Below, in pieces: positions 38,440-48,963 of a DNA stretch of 55,762 nucleotides. The notes under the pieces were generated by a model. That model searched no databases. It had not been told where the DNA came from and saw only the letters and a list, made by a program, of their open reading frames with translations. Source of the stretch: Pantoea conspicua (GTDB lineage: Bacteria; Pseudomonadota; Gammaproteobacteria; Enterobacterales; Enterobacteriaceae); the NCBI RefSeq assembly GCF_002095315.1, contig NZ_MLFN01000022.1:1-55762 (forward strand), written 5' to 3'. Position numbers and translations under genes: made by a program. Numbering within the stretch: position 1 is the first letter of the stretch; every line of letters begins with the position of its first letter.

Positions 38440-39600
38440 ATGCAACGCATTGCCATTTCAGAACGCCCAGGCTGGCGGGAAAAAGCCACCGAGTTCGGTT
38501 TTCGTTTTCATACTATGCATGGCGAGCCCTACTGGTGTGAAGATGCTTACTACCAGTTCACGCTGGCGCAGATCGAACAACTCGAAGAGGTTACCGCTGA
38601 GCTGCACCAGATGTGCCTGCAGGTGGTCGACAAAGTCGTTAACAGTGAGACGTTGCTGACCAAATTCCGCATTCCCAAACATACCTGGGATTTTGTGCGT
38701 GATTCCTGGCATCAGCGTCAGCCTTCGCTCTATTCCCGTCTCGATCTTGCCTGGGATGGCAAAAGCGATGCCAAATTACTGGAGAACAACGCGGATACGC
38801 CCACCTCGCTGTATGAAGCGGCGTTTTTCCAGTGGTTATGGCTGGAAGATCAGCTCAGCGCCGGACAGTTACCGGCAGGCAGCGATCAGTTCAATAGCCT
38901 GCAGGAAAAGCTGATCGAACGCTTTGCGGCGTTGCATCAGCAGCACGGTTTTAACTGGCTGCATTTCGCCTGCTGCCGCGACACCGACGAAGATCGTGGC
39001 ACAGTGCAGTATCTGCAGGATTGCGCCACCGAAGCGGGCCTGCCGAGCGAATTTCTCTACATGGATGAAATTGGTCTGGGTGAAAAAGGTGAGTTTACCG
39101 ACGTCCACGACCAGGTGATCAGCAACCTGTTTAAGCTCTACCCGTGGGAGTTCATGCTGCGCGAGATGTTTTCCACCAAGCTGGGGGATGCAGGCGTACG
39201 CTGGCTGGAACCGGCGTGGAAAAGCATTCTGTCGAACAAAGCGCTGTTGCCGATGCTGTGGCAGATGTTCCCGAATCATCCTAACCTGCTGCCCGCCTAC
39301 TTTGCCGAAGATGACGTGCCGCCGATGGACAAATATGTGGTGAAACCGCTGTTCTCCCGCGAAGGTGCCAATATTCGCATTGTCGAAAACGGTCAGGAGA
39401 TAGCCCGCGTCGACGGCCCGTACGGCGAAGAGGGAATGATCGTCCAGCAGTTCCATCCGCTGCCCAAATTTGGCGACAGCTACACGCTGATCGGTAGCTG
39501 GCTGATCGACGATCAACCGGCTGGTATCGGCCTGCGTGAAGATCGCGATCTGATCACCCAGGATCTCTCCCGCTTCTATCCACACGCCTTTATCGGTTAA
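38440..39600 (+). CDS. ygiC: YgiC, glutathionylspermidine synthase-like ATP-grasp protein
   Basis: A 386-residue protein of the GspS C-terminal (ATP-grasp) family, the same length as E. coli YgiC. Visible signatures are [38 protein letters not shown] and [11 protein letters not shown]. It is thought to ligate a peptide-like substrate with ATP, though no glutathionylspermidine is shown for YgiC. It begins 7 bp after ygiB in the tolC operon and is followed by a terminator. Confidence 0.92.
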   Translation: MQRIAISERPGWREKATEFGFRFHTMHGEPYWCEDAYYQFTLAQIEQLEEVTAELHQMCLQVVDKVVNSETLLTKFRIPKHTWDFVRDSWHQRQPSLYSRLDLAWDGKSDAKLLENNADTPTSLYEAAFFQWLWLEDQLSAGQLPAGSDQFNSLQEKLIERFAALHQQHGFNWLHFACCRDTDEDRGTVQYLQDCATEAGLPSEFLYMDEIGLGEKGEFTDVHDQVISNLFKLYPWEFMLREMFSTKLGDAGVRWLEPAWKSILSNKALLPMLWQMFPNHPNLLPAYFAEDDVPPMDKYVVKPLFSREGANIRIVENGQEIARVDGPYGEEGMIVQQFHPLPKFGDSYTLIGSWLIDDQPAGIGLREDRDLITQDLSRFYPHAFIG

Positions 39601-39608
39601 TGCCGCGG

Positions 39609-39634
39609 TAAACAGGCCAGTCGCTGGCCTGTTT
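39609..39634. terminator. Bidirectional terminator between ygiC and ygiD
   Basis: AAACAGGCCAG and CTGGCCTGTTT form an 11-bp perfect stem with a TCG loop. The T tail is short on the plus strand (TTTATCTTTA) and A-rich symmetry gives a similar tail on the minus strand. It separates convergent genes. Confidence 0.8.
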
Positions 39635-39638
39635 ATCT

Positions 39639-40424
39639 TTATCCAACCTGTACTGACAACATACTGATTGCACCCATCTCAATTCCATCAACCGGAATGG
39701 TGATCGCTTCGCCTTTCTGACGCGAGCCCAGCACGTAGAGCAACGGCAGATAATGCTCCGGCGTCGGGTTAGAGAGCGCTGCGCCGGGATGCTGCATAAA
39801 GTTGACCAGCGGATGCGATGCTGCGTCACTCTCTGCCGCCAGGTTGTCACGTACATACTGCTCAAAGCTGCTGGCCCACGGATAGACTTCATTGCCCCCG
39901 TCCCATTGCACCTTTCTCAGGTTATGCACCACGTTACCGCTGGCAACGATCATCACACCTTCGTCGCGCAGCGCCGCCAGCTTCTGACCCAGTTCATAAT
40001 GCCAGGCCGGCGGTTTGGTGCTGTCGATGCTTAACTGCACTACCGGAATGTCAGCCTGCGGATACATCTTGATCAATACGCCCCACGAGCCGTGATCGAA
40101 TCCCCATGCGTGATCCCGCTTCACCGGAATCGGCGCTAACAAACTGACCAGTTGTTCAGCCAGTTCGGGCGATCCCGGTGCCGGATAGCGGGTATCAAAC
40201 AGCGCCTGAGGAAAACCGCCAAAGTCATGCACCGTGCGGGGTTGCGCCATCGCCGTTACCGCAGTGCCGGTTGTATACCAGTGGGCAGAAACCGCAATAA
40301 TGGCGCGGGGTCGCGGCAGGGTATCGCCTGCGTCACGCCACGCGGTGGTATAGCGGTTCTCTTCCAGGGCATTCATTGGACTGCCGTGGCCCAGAAACAG
40401 CGCTGGCATACGTGACTGGCTCAT
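39639..40424 (-). CDS. ygiD: 4,5-DOPA dioxygenase extradiol YgiD
   Basis: A 261-residue LigB-type extradiol dioxygenase matching E. coli YgiD. Metal and catalytic histidines lie in FLGHGSPMN, VSAHWYTT, FDHGSWG and NVVHNLR. It cleaves L-DOPA at the 4,5 position in vitro, giving betalamic-acid-type products; the natural substrate is unknown. In E. coli zupT follows between ygiD and ribB; here 239 bp without a gene separate ygiD from ribB. Confidence 0.93.
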   Translation of the reverse strand: MSQSRMPALFLGHGSPMNALEENRYTTAWRDAGDTLPRPRAIIAVSAHWYTTGTAVTAMAQPRTVHDFGGFPQALFDTRYPAPGSPELAEQLVSLLAPIPVKRDHAWGFDHGSWGVLIKMYPQADIPVVQLSIDSTKPPAWHYELGQKLAALRDEGVMIVASGNVVHNLRKVQWDGGNEVYPWASSFEQYVRDNLAAESDAASHPLVNFMQHPGAALSNPTPEHYLPLLYVLGSRQKGEAITIPVDGIEMGAISMLSVQVG

Positions 40425-40617
40425 AATGGGTTCTCAGAATGGAGTATTTGATAGCCACTACGATACGCGCTTTACCCGCTATATCACGCGGATAAGCCTG
40501 ATGGTGATGCTCAGAAAATCTGAATAAGATCGGAGATTAAGAAGCGGATCGATCGGGGATAACGCCAGACGAAGGCGGGCTGACGATTCAGAGGGCCGTC
40601 ACAAAAGCGGGCGTGTC

Positions 40618-40648
40618 GGTGAAACAGGCCGGGCTGGCCTGTTTCACC
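40618..40648 (-). terminator. Strong hairpin after ribB
   Basis: GGTGAAACAGGCC and GGCCTGTTTCACC form a perfect 13-bp stem with a GGGCT loop, about 15 bp past the ribB stop. There is no long T run, so it may be a 3'-end protecting hairpin or a weak terminator. Its core resembles the ygiC-ygiD terminator. Confidence 0.6.
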
Positions 40649-40663
40649 TCGTCATCACACTGA

Positions 40664-41320
40664 TTAGCTGGCGTGACGCGTTTCGTGGTTACGACGCCAG
40701 GCCACTAAATCTTCAATGGTCACCACCGGCATATTGTGTTGTCTGGCAAACGTAATGGCTTCGGGCGCGTGGGCCATGGTGCCGTCATCGTTGGTCAGTT
40801 CGCACAGCACGCCCGCCGGCTTAAAGCCCGCCAGGGTCACTAAGTCGATGGTGGCTTCGGTGTGGCCGCCACGGGTCAGTACGCCGCCTTCGCGCGCGCG
40901 CAGCGGGAAGACATGACCAGGACGATTCAGATCGGTGGGCTTCGCGTTATCGGCAATCGCGGCACGGATAGTGGTAATACGATCCTGAGCAGAAACGCCG
41001 GTAGTCACGCCTTCAGCCGCTTCAATCGTCACGGTGAAACCGGTGCCGTAAGAGCTGGTGTTGTTCTCTACCATCATCGGCAGATCTAACTGCTGACGAC
41101 GCTCTTCGGTCAAACACAGGCAGACAATGCCGCTACCGTGGCGAATGGTCAGCGCCATCTGTTCAACGGTCATGGTTTCGGCGGCGAAAATCATATCGCC
41201 TTCGTTTTCACGATTTTCATCGTCGAGTACCATCACACCGCGTCCCTCACGCAGGGCGGCGATAGCACGTTCTACACGCTGTTCAGGCGTGCCAAATTCA
41301 GAAAGTAGCGTCTGATTCAT
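40664..41320 (-). CDS. ribB: 3,4-dihydroxy-2-butanone 4-phosphate synthase RibB
   Basis: A 218-residue enzyme (E. coli 217) making the four-carbon precursor of riboflavin from ribulose 5-phosphate. [16 protein letters not shown] holds the metal- and substrate-binding acidic residues, and GHTEATIDL and [13 protein letters not shown] are conserved. It is transcribed behind an FMN riboswitch. The Shine-Dalgarno AAAGG lies 11 nt upstream of the ATG. Confidence 0.97.
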   Translation of the reverse strand: MNQTLLSEFGTPEQRVERAIAALREGRGVMVLDDENRENEGDMIFAAETMTVEQMALTIRHGSGIVCLCLTEERRQQLDLPMMVENNTSSYGTGFTVTIEAAEGVTTGVSAQDRITTIRAAIADNAKPTDLNRPGHVFPLRAREGGVLTRGGHTEATIDLVTLAGFKPAGVLCELTNDDGTMAHAPEAITFARQHNMPVVTIEDLVAWRRNHETRHAS

Positions 41321-41430
41321 GGTAATAAAAACCTTTAAATGTATGGGTTACCAGAATCAGGGCGTGCTTAGGAGTGACGTCAAAAAGACGTGGCAATAAC
41401 GTGAAGCAGACACAGTTGTCCGACAGAAGT

Positions 41431-41586
41431 CGTTACCCTCTCCCATCCGGACTGTAACCGTCGGCCCCGGAATTACACCGGATCTGCTGACCTTCATGGC
41501 GAATTTTCATCATCATGAAGCGCTCGCGGGCTTTCAGCCTGGCTGATTTACCGCCGGTGGGGAATTGCGCCCCGCCCTGAGAATAA
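41431..41586 (-). ncRNA. FMN riboswitch (RFN element, SroG-like) in the ribB leader
   Basis: On the minus strand the leader starts CTCAGGGCGGGGCGCAATTC, continues through CCCCACCGGCGGTAAATCAG and GAAAGCCCGCGAGCG, and ends with CAGCAGATCCGGTGTAATTC, GGGGCCGACGGTTACAGTCC, GGATGGGAGAGGGTAACG. These are the conserved blocks of the RFN aptamer. FMN binding represses riboflavin synthesis; in E. coli the same leader is released as the small RNA SroG. About 110 nt of leader remain between the aptamer and the ribB start for the expression platform. Confidence 0.95.
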
Positions 41587-41594
41587 GCGGTTTT

Positions 41595-41623
41595 ACTATA
41601 GCGCTGATTATCTGGAGCAGCAA
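41595..41623 (-). promoter_or_regulatory. Predicted sigma-70 promoter of ribB
   Basis: On the minus strand TTGCTG (-35, 41618-41623) and TATAGT (-10, 41595-41600) are separated by 17 nt. A start about 7 nt further on would begin the transcript just before the FMN aptamer, which fits the riboswitch layout. Confidence 0.72.
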
Positions 41624-41694
41624 TCACCATTAGTGCAATTGCTTTTGCATTTCCTGCGTTACCGATTTGAGGTTTATCCTTTTCATTTCTGGCA

Positions 41695-41724
41695 TTACAC
41701 TTACCGTTATCAGGTTAGTAAAAT
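41695..41724 (+). promoter_or_regulatory. Possible ubiK promoter
   Basis: TTACAC (41695-41700) and TAAAAT (41719-41724) are spaced 18 nt apart, 34 bp before the ubiK ATG. The -35 is weak. Confidence 0.4.
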
Positions 41725-41757
41725 GCTGACACAGCTCCCCGAAACCAGGAAATCATC

Positions 41758-42078
41758 ATGATCGACACGAAAAAAATTGAACAACTTGCACGTCAGGTTC
41801 ACGAAGCGATGCCGAAAGGGGTACGTGAGTTTGGTGATGATGTCGAAAAGAAAATTCGTCAGGTTCTGCAGGCGCAGCTGACGCGTATGGATCTGGTCAA
41901 CCGTGAAGAGTTTGATGTACAGACCCAGGTGTTACTGCGCACGCGGGAGAAACTGGCGGCGCTGGAGCAGCGTCTGGCGCAGCTGGAAAGCCAGAGTGGC
42001 GGTACCAGCACCCCCACCAACGGCCAGTGCCCCTGCCGCGACAGTGACTCCGGCGGTGACCGGTGCCGCCACGGCTAA
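41758..42078 (+). CDS. ubiK: Ubiquinone biosynthesis accessory factor UbiK (YqiC), frame disrupted near C-terminus
   Basis: The first 80 residues match E. coli YqiC/UbiK closely ([20 protein letters not shown], then [20 protein letters not shown] and a coiled coil with [10 protein letters not shown]). UbiK trimerises and helps aerobic ubiquinone synthesis, associating with UbiJ and lipids. As written, the protein ends at 106 residues with a Cys/Asp/Arg-rich tail ([16 protein letters not shown]). The +1 frame carries an Ala/Pro/Thr-rich tail to a TAA at 42179-42181 (ending DVVKPDNDSNH), which looks like the true C-terminus of about 140 residues. Removing one C from the five-C run at 42011-42015 joins the two frames. 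The conserved part is intact either way. AGGAAATCATC precedes the ATG. Confidence 0.88.
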   Translation: MIDTKKIEQLARQVHEAMPKGVREFGDDVEKKIRQVLQAQLTRMDLVNREEFDVQTQVLLRTREKLAALEQRLAQLESQSGGTSTPTNGQCPCRDSDSGGDRCRHG

Positions 42079-42191
42079 CACCGCCACTGCGGGTGCCGCG
42101 ACCTCCCCTGCCGCTTCACCGGCGCCGTCAGCCATTACTCCAGCGGATGTGGTCAAGCCTGATAACGACAGTAACCACTAACAACCGGTTT

Positions 42192-42212
42192 AGCGGGAGC
42201 CGGTCTCCCGCT
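42192..42212. terminator. Hairpin between ubiK and hldE
   Basis: AGCGGGAG and CTCCCGCT form an 8-bp perfect stem with a CCGGT loop, between the convergent ubiK and hldE genes. The plus-strand tail GATTTCT is a weak U tract. Confidence 0.6.
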
Positions 42213-42223
42213 GATTTCTGGTG

Positions 42224-43651
42224 TTAACTGTCGCCGCGAATGGTTTTGATGATATTGGTGGTTGAGATGCCATCTTCAAAATTCAGCACCTGGACATCAC
42301 CGCCATTGGCCCACACCTCTTTACTGCCCGCAATCTCTTCCGGTTTGTAATCGCCGCCTTTCACCAGCAGATCCGGCAGAATGCTGGCAATCAGCCGCTG
42401 CGGTGTATCCTCTTCAAATACCACCACCCAATCTACCGCTTCCAGCGCACCCAGCACGATCATGCGGTTTTCCTGCGGGTTAACCGGGCGGCTCGCGCCC
42501 TTCAGCCGTTTGGTTGAGGCATCGCTGTTTACCGCGACGATCAGGCGATCGCCCAGCTTGCGCGCATTGGCCAGATAGGAGACGTGACCGGCATGCAGAA
42601 TGTCGAACACGCCATTGGTCATCACTACTTTTTCACCGCGCCGGCGTGCCATCTCCACCGCCGCTTTCAGTTCAGCTTCGGTCATGATGCCAAAGCCCTG
42701 TTCCGGACGGGCATGAATCGCATTTTCCAGCTCAACCGTGCTGACGGTTGAGGTCCCCAGTTTACCGACCACCACGCCTGCGGCAGCGTTGGCAAGGAAA
42801 CAGGCCTCTTCCAGCGAGTCACCGGCCGCTAACGCTGCCGCCAGCACGCCAATCACCGTGTCACCGGCGCCGGTCACGTCATAGACTTCCTGCGCCTGGG
42901 TCGGCAGATGCAACGGCGCTTTGCCGGGCTGCAGCAGTGTCATGCCATTTTCTGAGCGGGTCACCAGCAGTGCGGAGAGATCAAAATCGGCGATCAGCTG
43001 CATACCGCGCGCCACGATCTCCTCTTCGTTCTTACACTTACCCACCACTGCTTCAAACTCAGAGAGATTCGGGGTCAGTAGCGTTGCGCCACGGTAGCGG
43101 GCAAAGTCGGTACCTTTCGGATCGATCAGTACCGGGACGTTCGCGTCACGCGCCAGAGCGATCATCGTCTGCACACTGCAGAGCGCGCCTTTGGCGTAGT
43201 CCGACAGCACCAGTGCGCCCGCTGCGGCCAGTGAGGCGCGCATTTTGTCGTGGATCGGCTCAGGATCAACCTGATCGAAGCCCTCTTCAAAATCGAGGCG
43301 GATCAGCTGCTGGTTGCGTGACAGCACGCGCAGCTTAGTGATAGTCGGATGGCTTTTCACCGCCACGAAATCGCAATGTACGTTGACGTCTTTCAGCGTG
43401 TTACTCAACACGCGTGCCGCATCATCTTCACCGGTCAGGCCAATCAGGCGTGAGGCGGCACCGAGTGCTGCAATGTTCATCGCCACGTTTGCTGCGCCGC
43501 CAGGACGCTCCTCAACGGTGTCCACTTTCACCACCGGAACCGGTGCTTCAGGGGAGATACGGCTGGTAGGGCCATACCAGTAACGATCCAACATCACATC
43601 GCCAACGACCAGCACTGAGGCTTGGCCGAACGCGGGCAGAGTAACTTTCAT
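42224..43651 (-). CDS. hldE: Bifunctional heptose kinase/adenylyltransferase HldE
   Basis: A 475-residue protein (E. coli 477) making ADP-heptose for the lipopolysaccharide inner core. Residues about 1-318 are a PfkB/ribokinase-type kinase ([30 protein letters not shown] with the catalytic Asp); residues about 340-475 are a nucleotidyltransferase ([16 protein letters not shown]). The start MKVTLPAF at 43651 matches the family; an ATG seven codons upstream is also open. It follows glnE by 69 bp. Confidence 0.96.
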   Translation of the reverse strand: MKVTLPAFGQASVLVVGDVMLDRYWYGPTSRISPEAPVPVVKVDTVEERPGGAANVAMNIAALGAASRLIGLTGEDDAARVLSNTLKDVNVHCDFVAVKSHPTITKLRVLSRNQQLIRLDFEEGFDQVDPEPIHDKMRASLAAAGALVLSDYAKGALCSVQTMIALARDANVPVLIDPKGTDFARYRGATLLTPNLSEFEAVVGKCKNEEEIVARGMQLIADFDLSALLVTRSENGMTLLQPGKAPLHLPTQAQEVYDVTGAGDTVIGVLAAALAAGDSLEEACFLANAAAGVVVGKLGTSTVSTVELENAIHARPEQGFGIMTEAELKAAVEMARRRGEKVVMTNGVFDILHAGHVSYLANARKLGDRLIVAVNSDASTKRLKGASRPVNPQENRMIVLGALEAVDWVVVFEEDTPQRLIASILPDLLVKGGDYKPEEIAGSKEVWANGGDVQVLNFEDGISTTNIIKTIRGDS

Positions 43652-43689
43652 TCCAGACACTCCAGACTGCATTAAAATAGTGCGCGGAT

Positions 43690-43716
43690 GATAGCACAGT
43701 TGCGATTTGTGCTATC
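43690..43716 (-). other. Perfect 9-bp inverted repeat between glnE and hldE
   Basis: GATAGCACA (43690-43698) and TGTGCTATC (43708-43716) flank a 9-nt centre in the short gap between glnE and hldE. No T run follows on the minus strand, and a TATCAT -10-like hexamer lies within it, so an operator over an internal hldE promoter or an intercistronic hairpin are both possible. Confidence 0.45.
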
Positions 43717-43720
43717 AGCA

Positions 43721-46573
43721 TCACGCCGGGAGAGACGCGGGCGAGTTCAGCCAGCGCTGCCAGCTGGCAACAACCGTTTGCCGCTCGGCGGCGAAAGCAT
43801 CCGGCTCCACATGGCCGGGCAGCTCCTGCAATGCCCGATGATGTAACGCGTCGCGCAGGGTAACGTACGCCTCGGTCAGCGCCTGCGCTTCATCGGCGGG
43901 CATTTTATGGTATTTCGCCATCAGTTCAAAAATACGCACATTGTCGGACCAGCGCGTGAGCTCCGGTTGTTCAGCGGCGTAGCGTAAGACAAGATATTGG
44001 GCGATGAATTCAATGTCGGTGATACCGCCCTGATCGGTTTTGATCTCCCAGCGCCCTTTATGCCGGTTACTGAGGTGAGTGCGCATCTTTTCACGCATCT
44101 CGCGCACTTCTGTCTGTAACGCCTCAGCGGGACGCGGCAGGCAGAGAATCGCCTGGCGGATAGTGTTAAAACGTTCACCCAGCGCCGGCTCGCCAAACAC
44201 CACGCGCGCCCGCACCAGCGCCTGATGCTCCCAGGTCCAGGCCTCATTGCGCTGATACTCTTCGTATGCCTCAAAGGTGCTGACCAGCATGCCCGCCGCG
44301 CCGGAAGGACGTAGCCGCGCGTCCACTTCATACAGAATGCCGGATGAGGTACGGGTACTGAACAGGTGCATGATGCGCTGGGCGAGGCGCAGATAGAACT
44401 GGCGGCCATCAATGCTGCGTTCTCCTTCGGTCACCGCATCCGCCGGGCAATCGTGCAGAAAGACGAGATCGAGATCGGAGCTGTATCCCAGCTCCCAGCC
44501 GCCCAGTTTGCCGTAGCCCAGCACCGCAAAGCCACGTTCGTGCTCATTACTGAGATGTGATGGCCGGCCGTAGCGCTGCACCATCATATGCCAGGCCTGG
44601 CGTACCACCGATTCGATGATCGCCTCGGCCAGCCAGGTCAGGTGATCGCTGACTTTCATCACCGGTAGCGTGCCGGCGATGTCGGCAGCGGCAATACGCA
44701 GATGCTGCGCCTGCTTGAACTGCCGCACCGCCTCCAGCTGCTGCTCTTCGTCGTCGGTGGGGATTCGCATCAGGTACTGACGCAGCTCATCGCGGTAGGC
44801 ATCTGTGGCGGTTGGCTGGTAGAGCGTGGCCGGATCGAGTAGCTCATCCAGCAATAATGGATGCCGTGCCAGCTGGCTAGCCACCATCGGTGACGCGGCG
44901 CACAGCCGGATCAAATGACGCAGCGCGCCATGATATTCAGTGAGTAACTCCAGATAGGTGCTGCGGGTCAGCACGCCAAGCAGTAATGGCGTCAGGCGGC
45001 TGAGCGTGACGGCAGCATCGTCGCGTGGGCAGACTTCACTTAACAGACGCGGCATCAGCTGATCCAGCGCCTGACGGCCGCGCGGGCCGATGGTGCGTCG
45101 GCTGATATCCTGGCGAAACGCCTCCAGCGTCTGATGCAGCGTACGGCACTGTTCATTGCTGAGTTGCGGCACCAGCGGGGCCAGCTCGCTCTCCTCCAGC
45201 GGATCCTGCCACAGCATCTGGTACTCCGCCAGCTCGCGCTGATCGCCGATTTCTGGCGTATCTTCACCAATCAGTTCATCAAAAATGGCGCGAACCGCTG
45301 CCATCTGGCGTTCAAGCGCCGCCATCAGAGCTGGCCAGTCGGCATAGCCCATCGCCCACGCAAGACGGGCGCGATGCAGTTCATCTTCGGGTAAGGTCTG
45401 GGTCTGCTCATCACCGAGGCTTTGCAGCAGATTCTCCAGCCGCCGCAGAAACAGATAGGCTTCACGCAGCGCATCCACCTGTTCTGCCGGCAATAACGCC
45501 AGCGCCTTAATCGCTTCCAGCGTCGGCAGTAAAGCGCGCAGCTGTAGCGAGCGCTCACGGCCGCCGCGAATCAGCTGAAACACCTGGACGATAAATTCTG
45601 TTTCACGGATGCCGCCCGCGCCCAGCTTGATGTTGTTCTTCAGGCCACGGCGGCGTACTTCCCGGCTGATCATCCCTTTCATGTTACGCAGCGACTGGAT
45701 CACGCTAAAGTCGATATAACGCCGGTAGACGAACGGCCGCAGCATCTGCTGCAGCTCGATGCTCCAGCGATCGTGATCGTCGCCCATCAGCCGCGCTTTG
45801 ACCATTGCGTACCGTTCCCAGTCGCGGCCCTGCTCCTGATAATAATCTTCCAGTGCGGCAAAGCTCATCACCAGCGGGCCGCTGTCGCCAAACGGACGCA
45901 GACGCATATCAACCCGGTAAACAAAGCCATCCATGGTCGGCTGATCGAGTACCTTGATCAGCCGCTGTCCCATGCGGGTGAAAAACTGGGCGTTATCCAG
46001 CTCACGCCGTCCACCGCGAGTCGTGCCGTTTTCCGGCCAGGCAAAAATCAGGTCGATATCGGATGAGAAATTCAGCTCGCCGCCGCCCAGCTTGCCCATG
46101 CCGAGGATCAGCATCGGCTGCGCTTCGCCGTCGGCGTTACAGGGCGTACCAAAGTCACGACAGCAATCCTGATAAACCCAGTCACGCGCCCGGCTGATTA
46201 ACACTTCCGCCAGCACACTTAACTGCTGCAGGCTCTGTTCCGTGCTGGCGTGTTGCAGGCACTGCATCCAGGCGATACGCACCAGCATCTGGCGGCGAAA
46301 CAGCCGCAGTTCGCGCATCAGGCTGGCTTCGCTGTCCACCGTCGCCATCACCTGATTGAGCCAGTCGGCATAGTGCTGCCACTCGTCTGCCTGTGGCGGC
46401 GTATCACGGATCGTCTGCCACCAGTCGGGATGCTGCTGCAGGTTTTCCAGCACAAAATCACTGAAAGCCAGCCCGGCGACCTGCTCCGCGCTGAGCGAAG
46501 TCAGGGAGTCATTAAGCTGCTGCGCGGCGCGTTCGGCCTGTTCGCGTAACAACGCGGGAAGTGCTGACAACAT
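43721..46573 (-). CDS. glnE: Glutamine synthetase adenylyltransferase/deadenylase GlnE
   Basis: A 950-residue protein (E. coli 946) that adds AMP to, and removes it from, glutamine synthetase according to PII and glutamine. The N-terminal deadenylylating domain has [20 protein letters not shown] and the C-terminal adenylylating domain [20 protein letters not shown], the paired nucleotidyltransferase motifs. The ATG at 46573 has GGAGGGA 3-5 nt upstream; an ATG four codons earlier contains that site. It lies 28 bp downstream of ygiF. Confidence 0.97.
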   Translation of the reverse strand: MLSALPALLREQAERAAQQLNDSLTSLSAEQVAGLAFSDFVLENLQQHPDWWQTIRDTPPQADEWQHYADWLNQVMATVDSEASLMRELRLFRRQMLVRIAWMQCLQHASTEQSLQQLSVLAEVLISRARDWVYQDCCRDFGTPCNADGEAQPMLILGMGKLGGGELNFSSDIDLIFAWPENGTTRGGRRELDNAQFFTRMGQRLIKVLDQPTMDGFVYRVDMRLRPFGDSGPLVMSFAALEDYYQEQGRDWERYAMVKARLMGDDHDRWSIELQQMLRPFVYRRYIDFSVIQSLRNMKGMISREVRRRGLKNNIKLGAGGIRETEFIVQVFQLIRGGRERSLQLRALLPTLEAIKALALLPAEQVDALREAYLFLRRLENLLQSLGDEQTQTLPEDELHRARLAWAMGYADWPALMAALERQMAAVRAIFDELIGEDTPEIGDQRELAEYQMLWQDPLEESELAPLVPQLSNEQCRTLHQTLEAFRQDISRRTIGPRGRQALDQLMPRLLSEVCPRDDAAVTLSRLTPLLLGVLTRSTYLELLTEYHGALRHLIRLCAASPMVASQLARHPLLLDELLDPATLYQPTATDAYRDELRQYLMRIPTDDEEQQLEAVRQFKQAQHLRIAAADIAGTLPVMKVSDHLTWLAEAIIESVVRQAWHMMVQRYGRPSHLSNEHERGFAVLGYGKLGGWELGYSSDLDLVFLHDCPADAVTEGERSIDGRQFYLRLAQRIMHLFSTRTSSGILYEVDARLRPSGAAGMLVSTFEAYEEYQRNEAWTWEHQALVRARVVFGEPALGERFNTIRQAILCLPRPAEALQTEVREMREKMRTHLSNRHKGRWEIKTDQGGITDIEFIAQYLVLRYAAEQPELTRWSDNVRIFELMAKYHKMPADEAQALTEAYVTLRDALHHRALQELPGHVEPDAFAAERQTVVASWQRWLNSPASLPA

Positions 46574-46601
46574 AAATCCCTCCATGATGGCATTGATCCG
46601 A

Positions 46602-47912
46602 TTAGCGTGCCGACCCGCTGGTCAGCCAGAACGGCGGCTGTTTCAGCGCCTGCGACGCCAGCCAGGCTAATCCGGCTTCCTGCTGTTCGTGAATCGCTGA
46701 CAACAGTTGCTGCCAGGGAGCCAGCCAGACCGCCACATCTTCCTGCGGATAGGCACCGGCCAGCAGATGTACCGCCAGCAACTGACGCGCCAGGCGGGTC
46801 GCTTTATCCTGATACTCATTCGGCTGTTTGACGGTGCTGAAGGTCTCTTTGAGATCGGCATTAATGCGGCTCAGCATGATATCGCCAAAGCGTTTAAACG
46901 ATCCCTGCAACTTGGCCTGGCCTTTGGCATCGACCCATTGTTGCCACTGCGATTCCACCAGCCAGTGCGTCAGCGCCAGCTGGGTTTCCACCGCCAGTGA
47001 TGAGAGGCAGAAGCCGGACGCATCCACTTCGTCATTGACCAGCGTCTCTTCCAGCGTGGTCAGTTGCTGACGCAGGGCGCTGCTGGCTTTACGTGGCACC
47101 AGTGCGCCGAACAGCGTAAATGCCTGACGCAGCACATCCAGCGCTTCCCGCACCGCATCCTGGGCCGCCGCGTTGCCGCGCAGCCAGACTTCTTCATGAT
47201 ACTGCCAGTGGCTGAGACCGGCCGACATCGCGGCCACCATGCCCTCTTCCACCGTGGCTTTGGCACCGGCCTTCAGCAGCGGGAAAGGACGCAGCTGGCG
47301 CGGCGGATTGCCCTGTGCCAGCTGATAGCCGCGTGCCGCTTTACTCAGGCTGCCCATCCGCAAACCGCCGATCGCCACCAGCTGCTGCGCGAAGGTCAGC
47401 ATGTCCTTTCGCTCGCCGCGTTTTAATTCCAGCTCGATTTCACACAGCGGTTCGCTCAGCTCACCCGCCGTGACGTCGCCCTGATCAAACGCCAGCTCGA
47501 TTTCGCTGTCACCCACGGTGAGCAGCCAGACTTCACGCTGGAAATGGGTGGTGAACAGCGGCTGTAAGCGTTGCTGCAACGCCGCAATATCGGTGCCCTT
47601 CGGCCAGATGTCGGCAGGCAGTTGCGCAATATCCAGCGTCGGCTCGCTGAGGTCGACATTATATTCCGGCCGCTGATGCAGCCCACCCAGCGTTTGCCCG
47701 GCCGCTTTCAGCGTCATCTCATAACGCTTATCGACGCCACGGATCCGCAGCCCCATATCCCAGCGCCGCAGCTGGTTATCGTCGGTTTCAAAATAGATGT
47801 TGGTCAGCTCACGTGCAGGCTGATGCTGATGCGGCCACGCCGCGACAAGGTCAGCCAGCTTCCCGGCCGCCTGAGGAGTTGCAATGAACTTTAGTTCGAT
47901 TTCGATGGTCAT
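46602..47912 (-). CDS. ygiF: Inorganic triphosphatase YgiF (CYTH-CHAD)
   Basis: A 436-residue protein (E. coli 433). The N-terminal CYTH domain (about residues 1-200) has the EIELKF signature and hydrolyses inorganic triphosphate with a metal ion. The C-terminal CHAD domain (about 215-430) is helical with conserved histidines and is known in other proteins to bind polyphosphate. First in ygiF-glnE-hldE on the minus strand. Confidence 0.94.
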   Translation of the reverse strand: MTIEIELKFIATPQAAGKLADLVAAWPHQHQPARELTNIYFETDDNQLRRWDMGLRIRGVDKRYEMTLKAAGQTLGGLHQRPEYNVDLSEPTLDIAQLPADIWPKGTDIAALQQRLQPLFTTHFQREVWLLTVGDSEIELAFDQGDVTAGELSEPLCEIELELKRGERKDMLTFAQQLVAIGGLRMGSLSKAARGYQLAQGNPPRQLRPFPLLKAGAKATVEEGMVAAMSAGLSHWQYHEEVWLRGNAAAQDAVREALDVLRQAFTLFGALVPRKASSALRQQLTTLEETLVNDEVDASGFCLSSLAVETQLALTHWLVESQWQQWVDAKGQAKLQGSFKRFGDIMLSRINADLKETFSTVKQPNEYQDKATRLARQLLAVHLLAGAYPQEDVAVWLAPWQQLLSAIHEQQEAGLAWLASQALKQPPFWLTSGSAR

Positions 47913-48184
47913 AATTTTTTATTCACTACGCCGCTGGCACTTAAGAGGATGTTTCCTGCATATTTCAGGCGATAATCAGCAGGTTACTCATGCTGTCGCC
48001 TGAAGGGCAAGGGGTTATCAGGCGAAGATTAATGCACAGAAGCCGCGCTGTCTCTGCTTTCTTTGTGCTTTCGCAGACCTTTTCGCACTCTCATGAGACC
48101 AGGATAGTTCTCATAGTGATTTATGCGAGGCCTCTCCAGACTGTGCCGGTAAATTTTTAGTCAGACTAAGCAAAACGAAATCGA
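47913..48184. other. Divergent intergenic region between ygiF and ygiM
   Basis: About 270 bp with no gene. It includes the palindrome TCTCATGAGA near 48090 and otherwise nothing distinctive. It must hold promoters for both flanking genes. Confidence 0.5.
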
Positions 48185-48805
48185 ATGAAAAAAATTACAC
48201 TCGCTGGACTCACTTTGCTGGCTCTCAGCACCCTTGCACCTGCCCATGCCGACGAAAAACGCTACGTGTCTGATGAGTTATCGACCTGGGTTCGCAGTGG
48301 CCCTGGCGATCAGTTTCGCCTGCTCGGTAAGCTGAATGCCGGGGAAGAGGTGCAGCTGCTCCAGACCAATAATGACACGCATTATGGCCAGATCCGTGAC
48401 TCGGAAGGCCGCACCACCTGGATCCCGCTGTCGCAGCTCAGCGCCAGCCCCAGCCTGCGTACCCGGGTGCCGCAGCTGGAACAACAGGTCAAAGATCTTA
48501 CCGCCAAGCTGGATAACATCGATAACAGCTGGAATCAGCGCACCGCTGAAATGCAGAACAAAGTTGCCAGCAGCGACGGCGTGATCAACGGGCTGAAGGG
48601 CGAAAATCAGAAGCTGAAAAACGAACTGATCGTGGCGCAGAAGAAAGTCAGCGCGGCTAACGTTCAGCTGGATGACAAGCAGCGGACCATCATCATGCAG
48701 TGGTTTATGTATGGCGGCGGCGTGCTGGGTGTCGGTCTGCTGTTAGGTTTACTGCTGCCGCACATGCTGCCGCGCCGCAAGAAAAACGATCGCTGGATGA
48801 ACTGA
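48185..48805 (+). CDS. ygiM: SH3-domain periplasmic/inner-membrane protein YgiM
   Basis: A 206-residue protein of the same length as E. coli YgiM. It has a signal peptide (ending PAHA), a bacterial SH3 domain (STWVRSGPGDQFRLLGKL), a coiled coil (about residues 95-160) and a C-terminal transmembrane helix (about 170-195) followed by basic residues. It is a putative signal-transduction or peptidoglycan-binding protein; function is not settled. cca follows on the same strand. Confidence 0.93.
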   Translation: MKKITLAGLTLLALSTLAPAHADEKRYVSDELSTWVRSGPGDQFRLLGKLNAGEEVQLLQTNNDTHYGQIRDSEGRTTWIPLSQLSASPSLRTRVPQLEQQVKDLTAKLDNIDNSWNQRTAEMQNKVASSDGVINGLKGENQKLKNELIVAQKKVSAANVQLDDKQRTIIMQWFMYGGGVLGVGLLLGLLLPHMLPRRKKNDRWMN

Positions 48806-48963
48806 CCCGTCTCTGCCGTTTTTCATCAGGGGATCGCCAGATCCCCCTTTTGGCATGCCTGCAATCTGCTGAATCTGTGCAACAATAGAGCAACATGCAC
48901 CGCTGAAGCGTCGCGCGGGAAGCGACCGGCGTGCAGGTCATTTCTTTTTCTCTGGAGTTTTGC

